Shown in pieces: positions 26,023 to 34,397 of a stretch of 64,000 nucleotides of DNA. The stretch is taken from positions 91,152 through 155,151 of the forward strand of contig CAZZMO010000002.1 in assembly GCA_964655475.1 (NCBI GenBank), in the 5' to 3' direction. Every line of letters starts with the position of its first letter. Within the stretch, counting starts at the first letter, position 1. The position numbers and the translations under genes were made by a program. This DNA comes from VGMA01 sp964655475 (GTDB taxonomy: Bacteria; Chlamydiota; Chlamydiia; Chlamydiales; VGMA01). Below the pieces are notes generated by a model that was not told where the DNA came from, did not search any database, and saw only the letters and a program-made list of their open reading frames with translations.

Positions 26023-27263
26023 CACTACTTTACAATATAGCCCTGTTTTTTTGGCTTTTATTCAGCTCTCCTTGGATTGTATGGCACTATTGTTATCACA
26101 AAAAGTACCGGGGGAGCCTCCTTGCAAGGCTCGGTTTTTCTCTTGAGAAACTAACTCGTCCTAAAGAGGATAAAGTCATTTGGATCCATGCAGTTTCCCT
26201 TGGAGAGATGAAATCGTCCCTTCCTCTCATCCAAAAATATCGCAAGGAATACCCTTCGGTAGAGATCTATTTTTCAACAACAACAGAAACAGCGCAAAGA
26301 CAAGCAGCTACCTACTTAAAAGGGGCTATAGATCACCTCTTCTATCTACCAATCGATTTTTCCTGGATTGTCCGCCGCTATGTAAAACGCCTCCGTCCAA
26401 ATCTCTTTATATTGATTGAGACCGATTTTTGGCCTAATTTGATGAAAGAGATCAAAAAGATGGGTGGGCAGGTTGCAGTTGCAAGTGGGAAGATGTCAGA
26501 AAAATCGTTCCTCCGCTTGAAAAGATTCCCATTCATTGCAAAATGGCTTCTAAAGAACATCGATGTAATCTGTCTTCAGAGCGATTCCTACAGAGAAAGA
26601 TTCTTGAAACTAGGGTTTCCAGAGACACGCCTTTTTGTGACAGGGAACCTGAAGTATGATGCGATGCCGGCTCCTAAGGTTCTCCTAGAGAATGCGCTGC
26701 CAACGCGCCGTTTCATTACATTTGCCTCCACACATGAAGGGGAGGAGAGTGGGCTCTTAAAAGCACTGGAAACACTGCCTGCTGATATCTGTTTTTTTGT
26801 TGTCCCTCGCCATCCTGAGCGATTTGGCCGGGTAGAGGAATACCTCAAGCAGTCAGGGATCACATTTGATAAATTCACAGAAATGAAAGAAGGGCTCAAT
26901 GGAGCCACAAAACGGGTTGTGTTTATTAATACTATGGGAGAGCTTGATAAGTGTTACGCCCTATCTCAGGTAGTCATTGTTGGGGGAAGTTTTGTCCCTG
27001 GCATTGGTGGGCACAACATCTATGAACCGATGCGCTTTCATAAAAGCGTCCTCTTTGGCCCTTTTATGCATAATCAAGAAGAGCTCGTTAAAGATGCCCT
27101 TCGACATAAGGCGGCAGAGCAAACAGATCTAGATCATGTCAAAGAGGTTGTAGAGAAGGTCTTGAAAGAACCCATTTCTCGCCATCAACTAGATGAATTT
27201 GAGCTTTATGTGAAAGGAGCTGTGGTAAAGACATTTACCAAAATTCACGCCTTTTGCTCATGA
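26019..27263 (+). CDS. waaA: Kdo (3-deoxy-D-manno-octulosonic acid) transferase
   Basis: A 414-residue GT30 glycosyltransferase that adds Kdo to lipid A on the inner membrane. It has an N-terminal membrane anchor (about residues 2-22), WIHAVSLGEMKSSLPL with the catalytic glutamate, the GT-B second half with TGNLKYDA, PRHPERF, and the nucleotide-sugar motif VGGSFVPGIGGHNIYEP. Chlamydial WaaA enzymes add several Kdo residues; the number cannot be read from sequence. It shows that the organism makes lipopolysaccharide. It overlaps leuS and the next gene by ATGA junctions. Confidence 0.95.
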   Translation: MTLLYNIALFFWLLFSSPWIVWHYCYHKKYRGSLLARLGFSLEKLTRPKEDKVIWIHAVSLGEMKSSLPLIQKYRKEYPSVEIYFSTTTETAQRQAATYLKGAIDHLFYLPIDFSWIVRRYVKRLRPNLFILIETDFWPNLMKEIKKMGGQVAVASGKMSEKSFLRLKRFPFIAKWLLKNIDVICLQSDSYRERFLKLGFPETRLFVTGNLKYDAMPAPKVLLENALPTRRFITFASTHEGEESGLLKALETLPADICFFVVPRHPERFGRVEEYLKQSGITFDKFTEMKEGLNGATKRVVFINTMGELDKCYALSQVVIVGGSFVPGIGGHNIYEPMRFHKSVLFGPFMHNQEELVKDALRHKAAEQTDLDHVKEVVEKVLKEPISRHQLDEFELYVKGAVVKTFTKIHAFCS

Positions 27264-28150
27264 GCATAACCCACCTTCTACTCATATTATTGCTCGTTGT
27301 AGTATGGGGTGGGAGTTTTATCATGATTAAGCTTGGACTGAGTGAAATCCCTCCCATATTTTTAGCTTCAGCCCGCTTCTTTTTCACAAGCTTCCCAGCA
27401 GTCTTCTTTTTACCTAAGCCAAAGATTCGTTTTAGGAATATTGTAGTTTATGGGGTGATTATGTTTGCCCTTCAATTTGCCCTTTTCTTTGTGGGCATGC
27501 AAATGGGAGTGGAGCCAGGACTTGCTGCAATATTAATGCAAGTGCATGTCTTTTTCTCACTTTTTCTGGGAATAGTCGTTTTCCGAGAAAAAATGTCCCT
27601 TTTACAAATGATAGGAGCTCTCATCTCCTTTTCAGGAATCATATTAGTTGGATTCCATATCAAAGGGGTTTCCTCATTTCAAGGGTTTTTCTTGATTGTG
27701 ATAGCAGCTCTTTGCTGGGGTGCGGGAAGCGCTATTTCTAAAAAGATGGGGAAAGTGCACATTCTCTCATTAGTCGCTTGGGGAAGTATGGTCGCATGGC
27801 CTTTCTTGCTCCTTCTTTCACTCGTAATAGAAGGGCCTAAAACGATTTCCACGAGTTTCCAAAATCTCACCTACGTTTCTTTGGGAGCTGTTATTTATTT
27901 AAGCTACTTTGCAACCCTTTTCGGTTTTGCCCTTTGGAATTGGCTTCTTCACCACCGCCCATTATCAAGCGTTGCGCCATTTACACTCCTCGTTCCCGTA
28001 GTTGCCATGCTCCTCTCCGTCTGGTTCTTTCATGAACCCTTAGAGTGGTGGAAAATCCTGGCCTCTTCTCTAGTTATAGGAGGACTCCTTCTGGCCTTTT
28101 TGGGACCCTATTTTCAAAAAAAGCTTCCAGTCGACGACTATGCTATTTAA
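27260..28150 (+). CDS. EamA-family (DMT) transporter, copy 1
   Basis: A 296-residue protein with ten membrane helices in two EamA halves (about residues 5-135 and 145-285). The N-terminal motif WGGSFIMIKLGL and the second-half WGAGSAISKKMG are typical of drug/metabolite transporters, which often export amino acids. The start is taken as ATG 27260, giving an ATGA overlap with waaA. A close paralogue lies at 28568-29494; they share long stretches such as PAVFFLPKP and AVLMQ.HVFFSLFL, so the pair arose by tandem duplication. Confidence 0.9.
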   Translation: MSITHLLLILLLVVVWGGSFIMIKLGLSEIPPIFLASARFFFTSFPAVFFLPKPKIRFRNIVVYGVIMFALQFALFFVGMQMGVEPGLAAILMQVHVFFSLFLGIVVFREKMSLLQMIGALISFSGIILVGFHIKGVSSFQGFFLIVIAALCWGAGSAISKKMGKVHILSLVAWGSMVAWPFLLLLSLVIEGPKTISTSFQNLTYVSLGAVIYLSYFATLFGFALWNWLLHHRPLSSVAPFTLLVPVVAMLLSVWFFHEPLEWWKILASSLVIGGLLLAFLGPYFQKKLPVDDYAI

Positions 28151-28156
28151 CAAAGA

Positions 28157-28378
28157 CTACTTAACGGTTTCCTTGCAAAGGAGAAAGCAGGCATCTGTTT
28201 CGTTTCTTATAACATAGGTTGCGCAATCACAGAATATATCGTTTGTTGAAATACAATGCCCTTCAACAGTGCAGCAAGAATGATCTTTAGCCGCTTTAGC
28301 TAAAGCTGCCTCAAGCTGTGCATTACACTTTTCACTATCCTTACCACAATCAAAACAGACTTTAAATGTATCAGACAT
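28157..28378 (-). CDS. Cysteine-rich miniprotein between the EamA genes
   Basis: A 73-residue acidic protein with ten cysteines: VCFDC, KC, a central CC, then HC, CDC, and C...LC near the end. An AGGGAG site precedes the ATG. It lies on the opposite strand between two tandem EamA paralogues. Its CxxC opening and closing C...C pattern recall the miniprotein at 8588-8839, but similarity is limited to cysteine spacing. No signal peptide is present. It may bind metal or act as a redox partner; no family is recognised. Confidence 0.65.
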   Translation of the reverse strand: MSDTFKVCFDCGKDSEKCNAQLEAALAKAAKDHSCCTVEGHCISTNDIFCDCATYVIRNETDACFLLCKETVK

Positions 28379-28515
28379 AACTAGCTCCCTTTTCTATTCA
28401 TTATAGCAAAAAGAATCAGTGCAAACTTAATTTACTTATTTACAATATGTTATGGGATTGCCTGAACCGTTAGATTCAAAAAAAGTTTCTCTTTACGAGA
28501 CTCTGCTATTTAATT

Positions 28516-28550
28516 GACCTCAATTGATTCAATTGTGTAGATTTGAGGTC
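28516..28550. promoter_or_regulatory. Inverted repeat in the leader of EamA copy 2
   Basis: Perfect 8-base arms GACCTCAA and TTGAGGTC flank a 19-base spacer that holds a second dyad (CAATTG-ATT-CAATTG). The repeat ends 17 bases before the ATG. It could be a repressor operator or a leader hairpin; there is no T-run, so it is not a standard terminator. Confidence 0.4.
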
Positions 28551-28567
28551 CGCGGAAATAGTCTCTT

Positions 28568-29494
28568 ATGGGTATAACGCATTTTTTATTGATATTTTCT
28601 TTAATGTTCATCTGGGCTTTTAACTACGTAGTCATACGGGTTGGGTTAGATGGAATGCCTCCGATCTTCCTTGCTTTTACAAGGTTTTTCTTAACGAGTT
28701 TCCCTGCGGTCTTTTTTCTGCCAAAACCTGAAGTGCCATTTAGGAAAATCGTACTATATGGATGGATCTTTTTCTCTGCTCAATTCACCTGTTTTTTTTG
28801 TGGTATGGCTCTTGGAATTTCTCCAAGTATCGCGGCAGTCCTCATGCAATTTCATGTCTTTTTCTCCTTATTTCTTGCTGTAGCTGTATTCAGAGAAAAG
28901 CTTTCTGTTTTTCAAATATTAGGAGCTGTAGTTTCTTTTACAGGTATTATTGTAGCAGGAATCAACGTAGAAGGGACCATTTCCATCTGGGGCTTTTTCT
29001 CGATTCTTATGGGAGCTCTCCTCTGGGGAGCTGGAAGCGCGATCTCCAAAACTTTTGGTAAAGTAAATATGATTTCCTTAGTGGTCTGGGGAAGTACCGT
29101 TGCCTGGCCTCCATTATTGCTCCTTTCTTACCTATTTGAAGGACCAGAAAGAATCACTGGAAGCTTAATCAATATGACTTATAAGACATGCGGTGCGGTT
29201 GCTTATTTAACTTATCTCTCCACTTTTTTTGGCTATGGCGTCTGGAGCTGGCTCTTGCATAAAAAGCCCCTCTCCTCGGTTGTCCCTTTCACATTGCTCA
29301 TTCCAATCATTGCGATGTTTAGCTCAGTTGTAGTTCTCGGTGAACCCTTATATCAGTGGAAAATCGTAGCAGCAATCTTAGTAGTAGGAGGTCTTTGTAT
29401 TGCCTTTCTATCACCACTCTTTCAGAAGAAAGCAATTCCTCAGGTGCCAACAGAGGAATCGCCTCCGATTGTTACTCCAGAATCAGCCCAGTAA
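28568..29494 (+). CDS. EamA-family (DMT) transporter, copy 2
   Basis: A 308-residue ten-helix transporter that is clearly paralogous to the gene at 27260. It differs by a C-terminal tail (about residues 285-308) rich in Pro, Glu and Ser. It has its own upstream region of 189 bases with a long inverted repeat, so it is regulated apart from copy 1, which is the last gene of the leuS-waaA unit. Substrate unknown; amino-acid or metabolite exchange with the host is typical of the family but not shown. Confidence 0.9.
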   Translation: MGITHFLLIFSLMFIWAFNYVVIRVGLDGMPPIFLAFTRFFLTSFPAVFFLPKPEVPFRKIVLYGWIFFSAQFTCFFCGMALGISPSIAAVLMQFHVFFSLFLAVAVFREKLSVFQILGAVVSFTGIIVAGINVEGTISIWGFFSILMGALLWGAGSAISKTFGKVNMISLVVWGSTVAWPPLLLLSYLFEGPERITGSLINMTYKTCGAVAYLTYLSTFFGYGVWSWLLHKKPLSSVVPFTLLIPIIAMFSSVVVLGEPLYQWKIVAAILVVGGLCIAFLSPLFQKKAIPQVPTEESPPIVTPESAQ

Positions 29495-29521
29495 TTTCTT
29501 TTACCTATTTTAAATTCATTC

Positions 29522-29550
29522 TTGCCAGAAAACATTTAGCATGTTAGCAT
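29522..29550 (+). promoter_or_regulatory. Candidate promoter of the tRNA pair
   Basis: TTGCCA and TAGCAT separated by 17 bases resemble a sigma-70 -35/-10 pair. The -10 ends 16 bases before the first tRNA. Judged by eye only. Confidence 0.35.
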
Positions 29551-29566
29551 TTTGACAAAATTTGAT

Positions 29567-29639
29567 CGCGGGATGGAGCAGTGGTTAGCTCGTTGGGCTC
29601 ATAACCCAAAGGTCGATGGTTCGAATCCGTCTCCCGCTA
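29567..29639 (+). tRNA. tRNA-fMet (CAU), initiator
   Basis: A full cloverleaf of 73 bases starts CGCGGGA and ends TCCCGCTA without an encoded CCA. The anticodon loop is CTCATAA, closed by the three G-C pairs (GGG/CCC) diagnostic of initiator tRNA. Position 1 (C) faces T at 72, an unpaired end, as expected for an initiator, although the common mismatch is C-A. Confidence 0.93.
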
Positions 29640-29647
29640 TTTTTCCT

Positions 29648-29720
29648 GGCGGCTTAGCTCAGTCGGTAGAGCAGCGGAATCATAATCCGTGGGTCACTGG
29701 TTCAAGTCCGGTAGCCGCTA
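29648..29720 (+). tRNA. tRNA with CAU anticodon (elongator Met or Ile2)
   Basis: A 73-base cloverleaf starts GGCGGCT and ends AGCCGCTA, with TTCAAGTCC in the T arm and a CAT anticodon in a loop closed by CGGA/TCCG. It follows the initiator tRNA by 8 bases and must share its transcript. CAU may be elongator tRNA-Met or the tRNA-Ile whose C34 is modified to lysidine; sequence identity elements do not decide clearly here, and elongator Met is favoured by overall look. Confidence 0.88.
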
Positions 29721-29833
29721 TTACCCGAGCATCATCCAATCACAGACGTTTACACATTAAATTCCTTTCGAAACAGCAAAATAGTATTCTAAGACGAGAT
29801 GTGCTATAATGTTAGCAATTTATCGAGGAAAGA

Positions 29834-30649
29834 ATGCTGAATAGTATGATTTATTTTATGATAGCAGTCACCCCGCTGGCTGCTCTCAGTATGCCGAAGG
29901 CTGTGGAAGTAAGAGCGGAGGTCTCTATTCAAGAGATGCTGGGTGTCACCTTGGAAGATGCCTATGGGGAGGCAAATCAAGAAATTATTGATATTTGCCT
30001 TATGTGGTTTGATCAGCTTAGGGCTAATGAATATCATGGGGCAGCGGAAACAATCTATAGAGGGCTTCAAAAATACCCCCATTCCTTCGCTTTGCAGACC
30101 CGATTGGCAACTGTGTTAGGGGATTATGCAGGGCAGCTGCCAGCAGAAGAGCAAAAGCTGATGCTTCAAAAATCGAGACAAATTTTTGAAAAGCTCCATC
30201 AAGAGATCCACATCCAGCCAAAAAGAGATCAGTTCTATTTCTATAACGAATACAACTATCGCTTTGCCCATTACAAGGCGCAGTATGAAAATGGGGTAGC
30301 CATGGTCGATCACTACTTCCCACTTGGAAATATGCCTTCCTATGGTTATAAAGGTTATTACTTTCAGGGAGTTGGAGCTGCAAACTACGCAAAACAACTT
30401 CTGATAGAAGGGGATGAGGTTCTTGCCAAAGAATATGCAAGAAAGTCTATCCTTGCATGGGCTCAATACTTATCTTATTGCAATAACTACTACAACGCCT
30501 ATGTACACTATGCTCTTGCGCTAGGGATTTTAGGGGAAGAGGAAGAGATGATGAGGGCGCTTCAAAGGGGAGCAGATCTGATTCATACCGGTCTAGATTA
30601 CTATGAATTCAAAGAAGTGATCGATTTTATAAAGACAAGAGGAGCGTGA
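29834..30649 (+). CDS. Exported TPR-like protein
   Basis: A 271-residue protein with a short hydrophobic N-terminus (about residues 5-20) that may be a signal peptide, followed by helical repeats resembling TPR units (YHGAAETIYRGLQKYPHSFALQTRLATVLGDYA; YNAYVHYALALGILGEEEEMMRALQRGA). A GAGG site precedes the ATG. Tyrosine is frequent in the centre. It is translationally coupled to the methyltransferase gene (GTGA overlap). No catalytic motif; probably a scaffold or binding protein in the envelope. Confidence 0.65.
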   Translation: MLNSMIYFMIAVTPLAALSMPKAVEVRAEVSIQEMLGVTLEDAYGEANQEIIDICLMWFDQLRANEYHGAAETIYRGLQKYPHSFALQTRLATVLGDYAGQLPAEEQKLMLQKSRQIFEKLHQEIHIQPKRDQFYFYNEYNYRFAHYKAQYENGVAMVDHYFPLGNMPSYGYKGYYFQGVGAANYAKQLLIEGDEVLAKEYARKSILAWAQYLSYCNNYYNAYVHYALALGILGEEEEMMRALQRGADLIHTGLDYYEFKEVIDFIKTRGA

Positions 30650-31422
30650 GTTTGTTTAGACCTCTACTATACCAGGCTTTTTCAACTTCTCGGCGCATCA
30701 TCCAGGATTGGTGTTTGAGAGAAAACCAGTACTATCCAGGGACAATGAATAAAGCAAGTGCATTATCTCATTGGTCTACAGCGCGCAACTTGAGCCCACC
30801 GAATATAACTGAATTGGCTCAAGAAGCGATCAAAGGGTGGGAAACAGAAGTTCAAAAAGAGGAAGCTTCTGTAAATCCATTTTGCCAACGAGCTGTTTTT
30901 TATGTAGAAAAGAGAAAAATCGAAGGAAATGCCGTAGAAGTAGGCCCAGGATTTAGTTCACTAACTCCAATCTTTCTCCGATTGAATCGGAAGGTTTTTT
31001 TGATCGATCCTTGCAAAGGCTCTCTCGATCTTGTCGTCAAAAACATCAAAGCTCAAGGGTTAAATCAAGAGAATTTGACAGTGACGGTGGGCAAGGTGGA
31101 AAACTACACCTTCCCAGAGAAAAACAGCATCATCGTTTTACAAGATGTACTCCCTTACTGCGATCCTAAAGAGATGCTCAACATCTTTCAAAGGATGCAC
31201 ACCTCTTTAACAGCAGGAGGACTCGTTACAGGAAACTTTTTCTATCACGATCCTAATCGAGGTGATCCAGATTACATGAAAAGAGAGCTCATCTGTCGAT
31301 TTAATCTTGGGGCGACATTCATGACTGATGAGGTTGCAAAAGCTTTCATTCAAGAACTAGGGTTTACCATCATGGAATATGGAACAGATGGTCATCGACT
31401 CTACTTCACTTTGAAAAAGTAA
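30646..31422 (+). CDS. Class I SAM-dependent methyltransferase
   Basis: A 258-residue Rossmann-fold methyltransferase. About 95 N-terminal residues form a helical cap, then motif I reads AVEVGPGFSSLTP, the acidic end of strand 2 is FLIDP, and motif IV is IIVLQDVLPY. The start is GTG 30646 in a GTGA overlap with the TPR-like gene, preceded by GAGG. The substrate is unknown; the overlap suggests the two proteins work in one process. Confidence 0.75.
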   Translation: MSLFRPLLYQAFSTSRRIIQDWCLRENQYYPGTMNKASALSHWSTARNLSPPNITELAQEAIKGWETEVQKEEASVNPFCQRAVFYVEKRKIEGNAVEVGPGFSSLTPIFLRLNRKVFLIDPCKGSLDLVVKNIKAQGLNQENLTVTVGKVENYTFPEKNSIIVLQDVLPYCDPKEMLNIFQRMHTSLTAGGLVTGNFFYHDPNRGDPDYMKRELICRFNLGATFMTDEVAKAFIQELGFTIMEYGTDGHRLYFTLKK

Positions 31423-31426
31423 CTCT

Positions 31427-32785
31427 TTAACAATCTTTGTAGTAGGCAAGGGCCTTTTTTGACTCGATGGCATGGTCCACGATAGGAAGTGGATAGCGAG
31501 ATGTTTTGGGCTCTTTATACCAGTTGTGGATCGTTTTCGGCTCCTTATTTTCCAGCTCGGGCACCCACTTCTTAATGTACTCACAATCAGGATCGAAGTT
31601 CAGCTGTTGTGACCAAGGGTTGAAAATCCTAAAGTAGGGTTGAGCATCACAACCTGTGCTGGCTGACCATTGCCAGTTACCATTATTCAGAGCAGGGTCG
31701 TAGTCGATGAGATGCTTTGCAAAGTACAGTTCCCCTTGTTGCCATGAGATATGAAGGTCTTTGACTAGAAAAGAAGCGACAATCATCCTAACGCGGTTAT
31801 GCATGTACCCAGTTTGATTGAGTTGACGCATCCCCGCATCGACAATAGGAAAGCCTGTCGTTCCTTCACACCAGTGTTTAAAAAGAGCTGAATTCTTTTC
31901 CCATTCTAATTGGTCATATTTTTTATGGAAGCAGCCAGAGAAAACATGAGGGAAGTAGAAGGAGATTGAGTAGAAAAAATCCCTCCAATAAAGAGATCGA
32001 ACTAGTCCATGATTCTCTCCAAGGCTTTTTACAAACGCGTGGTAGGCTTCTCTTGGAGAGATAGTCGTGAATTTCAAATGGGGAGAGAGGTGAGTCGTGG
32101 AATCTTTGGCGGGGAAATTTCTCTCCGTTTCATAAAAGGTAAAGTGAGACAGCTTCTTTAAGATCTTCAAGGCCTCTTTTCGCCCCCCTTTTTGAATATC
32201 CTTTCTCTTAGGGAGGATTTCGCTTAGAATAGAGGAATCTCTAGCAAAGCTTATCGCTACTTTCCAGTAATTGTGGTGGGAGTTTTTCTTCGGCAGGTCC
32301 ACATCCATTTTCAGAGCATTTTTATGAAAGGGGGTGAAGATTGTATAAGGCTCACCATTCGCTTTTAGAAGCTCTTCAGGAGGGTGAAGTGATAAGTCAT
32401 TCAAGCTTTTAAAAGAGACGTTCTTTTCTTTAGAGATCTTTTCAATTTTTCTGTCTCGAGCAATGCTATAGGGAGTGAAGTCTCGATTGAGAACAACGAG
32501 ATCGACCCCGAGCTTTTCAATGCAATCTCCGATCACTTTTTCAGGGTGGTCGTAGAAGTAAAAGAGTTTCCCTCCCATCTCTTTCAGATCGCTCTCGAGA
32601 TCTTCGAGCGATTCGATCATGAACTGAAGGGAAAAATCACTCCGATAGGGATTCTTTTCAATCTGCTCAGGGGTAAAGATGAAGATAGGGATCACCTCTT
32701 TTGCATTTTCTAGAGCAAAGAGAAGTCCACTATTGTCGTGGATGCGGAGATCCCGCCTAAAAATAAAAACGGCTTTTTGGTACAT
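31427..32785 (-). CDS. phrB: Deoxyribodipyrimidine photolyase
   Basis: A 452-residue class I photolyase/cryptochrome that uses FADH- and light to split UV-made pyrimidine dimers. The N-terminal alpha/beta domain begins FIFRRDLRIHDN. The C-terminal FAD-binding domain shows YWRDFFYSI, GFPIVDAGMRQLN, HNRVRMIVASFLVKDL, DYDPALNNGNWQW and RIFNPW. ATG 32785 is preferred, since the longer frame runs into the SOUL gene. It forms a unit with the upstream SOUL protein. A light-dependent enzyme implies an extracellular or surface-exposed stage. Confidence 0.95.
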   Translation of the reverse strand: MYQKAVFIFRRDLRIHDNSGLLFALENAKEVIPIFIFTPEQIEKNPYRSDFSLQFMIESLEDLESDLKEMGGKLFYFYDHPEKVIGDCIEKLGVDLVVLNRDFTPYSIARDRKIEKISKEKNVSFKSLNDLSLHPPEELLKANGEPYTIFTPFHKNALKMDVDLPKKNSHHNYWKVAISFARDSSILSEILPKRKDIQKGGRKEALKILKKLSHFTFYETERNFPAKDSTTHLSPHLKFTTISPREAYHAFVKSLGENHGLVRSLYWRDFFYSISFYFPHVFSGCFHKKYDQLEWEKNSALFKHWCEGTTGFPIVDAGMRQLNQTGYMHNRVRMIVASFLVKDLHISWQQGELYFAKHLIDYDPALNNGNWQWSASTGCDAQPYFRIFNPWSQQLNFDPDCEYIKKWVPELENKEPKTIHNWYKEPKTSRYPLPIVDHAIESKKALAYYKDC

Positions 32786-32793
32786 ATACTGAG

Positions 32794-33378
32794 TTATTTT
32801 CTTTTGATATCGAGCCAAATTTCATTGCGTCTAAAAATCGGTAAAGTCCATGGAGGATTGTAGAAGGCATAAGTGGGACTTGATGTAGACTGGATCCTTT
32901 TTTTCTTTAAAAAGCTCGTCAATAATGAGAGGTGCTTTTCGAGATTTTCCCGTTCTGGTTTGCCAGAGAAACGGATCGTTGCTTTAGTAGCAGCAGGAAG
33001 CTTTCTCAAGCGGATGTCTCGATCTTTTGGTTTAGGTAAGGTCTCTAATGTGTGCTTTTTTGGCATGAGAAAATAGATGTTCCAAAAGCCAGCTCCCTCT
33101 TGTTGAAGGACAGGAGAGGTCATTGCGATTTTTTTGGAAGAGAGGTTTTCCCCGAAAATATAGCGGGCTACTCGAATAAACCCTTCTCGAATCGACTCTT
33201 TCCTTCCCCCTTTTGCTTTGGTTTCAGCGACTATTAAAGGAGGGTACTCTCTAATTTCGATAGAGCCCTCTTTTTCAAGGGTCTGATACTTTGGTCTTCT
33301 AGCAATTTTTTTATATTTCCTCCATGTGAGGAAAAGGATCGAGAGGAGGAGAATAGATAAAAAGAGGGTTAATCCCAT
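32794..33378 (-). CDS. SOUL-family haem-binding protein
   Basis: A 194-residue protein with an N-terminal membrane anchor (about residues 3-20) and a SOUL/HBP domain: IEIREYPPLIVAET, KIAMTSPVLQQ, YFLMPKKHTLETLPKP and IRFSG. SOUL proteins bind haem or tetrapyrroles. In many bacteria a SOUL gene sits beside photolyase, as here, though the reason is unclear. It overlaps the 3' end of the upstream exported protein gene by 10 bases, giving a three-gene unit ending with phrB. Confidence 0.88.
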   Translation of the reverse strand: MGLTLFLSILLLSILFLTWRKYKKIARRPKYQTLEKEGSIEIREYPPLIVAETKAKGGRKESIREGFIRVARYIFGENLSSKKIAMTSPVLQQEGAGFWNIYFLMPKKHTLETLPKPKDRDIRLRKLPAATKATIRFSGKPERENLEKHLSLLTSFLKKKRIQSTSSPTYAFYNPPWTLPIFRRNEIWLDIKRK

Positions 33379-34052
33379 ATAACACTCGAAGGGAGAAGAG
33401 TTTTGAGTTCTACAATTCGTTTTTGAATCTCTGGGTGATCGCTAGGGCCAAACCAGAGGGCGTAGTTAGCATTTTCTTGAGGATCGTTTGCTTGTGTCAT
33501 CTTGATAGAGAAGATGAATTGGCGCCCTTCAAGATCTTTAAAAGAATATGTAGCTCCGATGAGGTGTAAAGAGATACTTTCTAATTGAATAGGGCGATCA
33601 AATAAATGTTCACTATACTCAGAAAGAGCCTTTTTATAGATTTCTTGCTCACTTAGAGAACGCTTAGAGAAACCAGAATTAGGGTAGACGATGTAGAGGT
33701 TTGCCCCTTCTTCTAGATAGCCTCGGATGATCCCAGCTCTTGGGGTTGCCCCTTTTTCTGAGCAAAGGGGTGTAGCTGGCATCGGCGTGTGAATGATCCC
33801 TTCGAGAGATCGAATGCTTTTGCCGAGCTCTTTAGCTAAAAATTTTTCCACTATTCCCTGCAGAGTAACAAAGGGGGTTCTGATCTCAGCGTCTTTGCCC
33901 CTGGCTTCGAAATAGCCATCTTTCAGGAGGGTCTCAAAGATAGGATCTAGGGAAGTATGCTCTGTCTCAACTCTGATCTGCTCTTCTACAGAGCTTATTT
34001 TTGCAGTGAGAATCCCTGTAAAAGAGAGGAGGAAGACAAGTACTTTTTTCAT
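33369..34052 (-). CDS. Exported protein of unknown function
   Basis: A 227-residue protein with a clear signal peptide (KKVLVFLLSFTGILTAK, cleavage likely near residue 17). The mature part mixes helices and beta strands (ANLYIVYPNSGFS, ISLHLIGATYSFKDLEGRQFIFSIKMTQAND) and carries a single late WFGPSDHPEIQ segment. No family is recognised. The start is set at ATG 34052; the longer frame would place 27 extra residues ahead of the signal. It is transcribed with the SOUL and photolyase genes. Confidence 0.7.
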   Translation of the reverse strand: MKKVLVFLLSFTGILTAKISSVEEQIRVETEHTSLDPIFETLLKDGYFEARGKDAEIRTPFVTLQGIVEKFLAKELGKSIRSLEGIIHTPMPATPLCSEKGATPRAGIIRGYLEEGANLYIVYPNSGFSKRSLSEQEIYKKALSEYSEHLFDRPIQLESISLHLIGATYSFKDLEGRQFIFSIKMTQANDPQENANYALWFGPSDHPEIQKRIVELKTLLPSSVIWD

Positions 34053-34145
34053 ATGGTTCAAATGGTAGCAGAAGAGAAAATTTTCTGGTAGGTTATCCTT
34101 TCGGCTGTTACCATTGAATCGCGAATTATACATTTAAGAGAAGTT

Positions 34146-34394
34146 ATGACCACAGAAAATGAAGAAACATTAGCAGAAGCTCTATTCCAAGAGCTTGTAA
34201 CTGTTGTAAATAAGCACGCTAGTAAAGTATCTTTTGAAGATACAGTAGCTGTTCTACAGTCTATCGTTGTTAGCTTAGCATGCAGCTCTACCCCTTCTAG
34301 AGAAGAGGCTTCAGAGTTCTTACATGAGCTCGTCGATGAGTGTCTAGAAGTTGTCGATGACGAAGAGTGCGACGGCGTAGAAATCGAAGAATAA
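34146..34394 (+). CDS. Small acidic protein
   Basis: An 82-residue helical protein with a very acidic C-terminus (VVDDEECDGVEIEE). There is no signal or membrane segment. It starts at ATG 34146 with an AAGAGAAG-like site and ends 3 bases before the methyltransferase gene, so the two are probably co-transcribed. No family is recognised; an adaptor or chaperone role would fit its size and charge, but this is a guess. Confidence 0.6.
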   Translation: MTTENEETLAEALFQELVTVVNKHASKVSFEDTVAVLQSIVVSLACSSTPSREEASEFLHELVDECLEVVDDEECDGVEIEE

Positions 34395-34397
34395 GCG

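Noticed and set aside
29552..29809. Open frame of 85 codons on the plus strand
   Set aside because: It runs across both tRNA genes; the translation is tRNA sequence, not protein.
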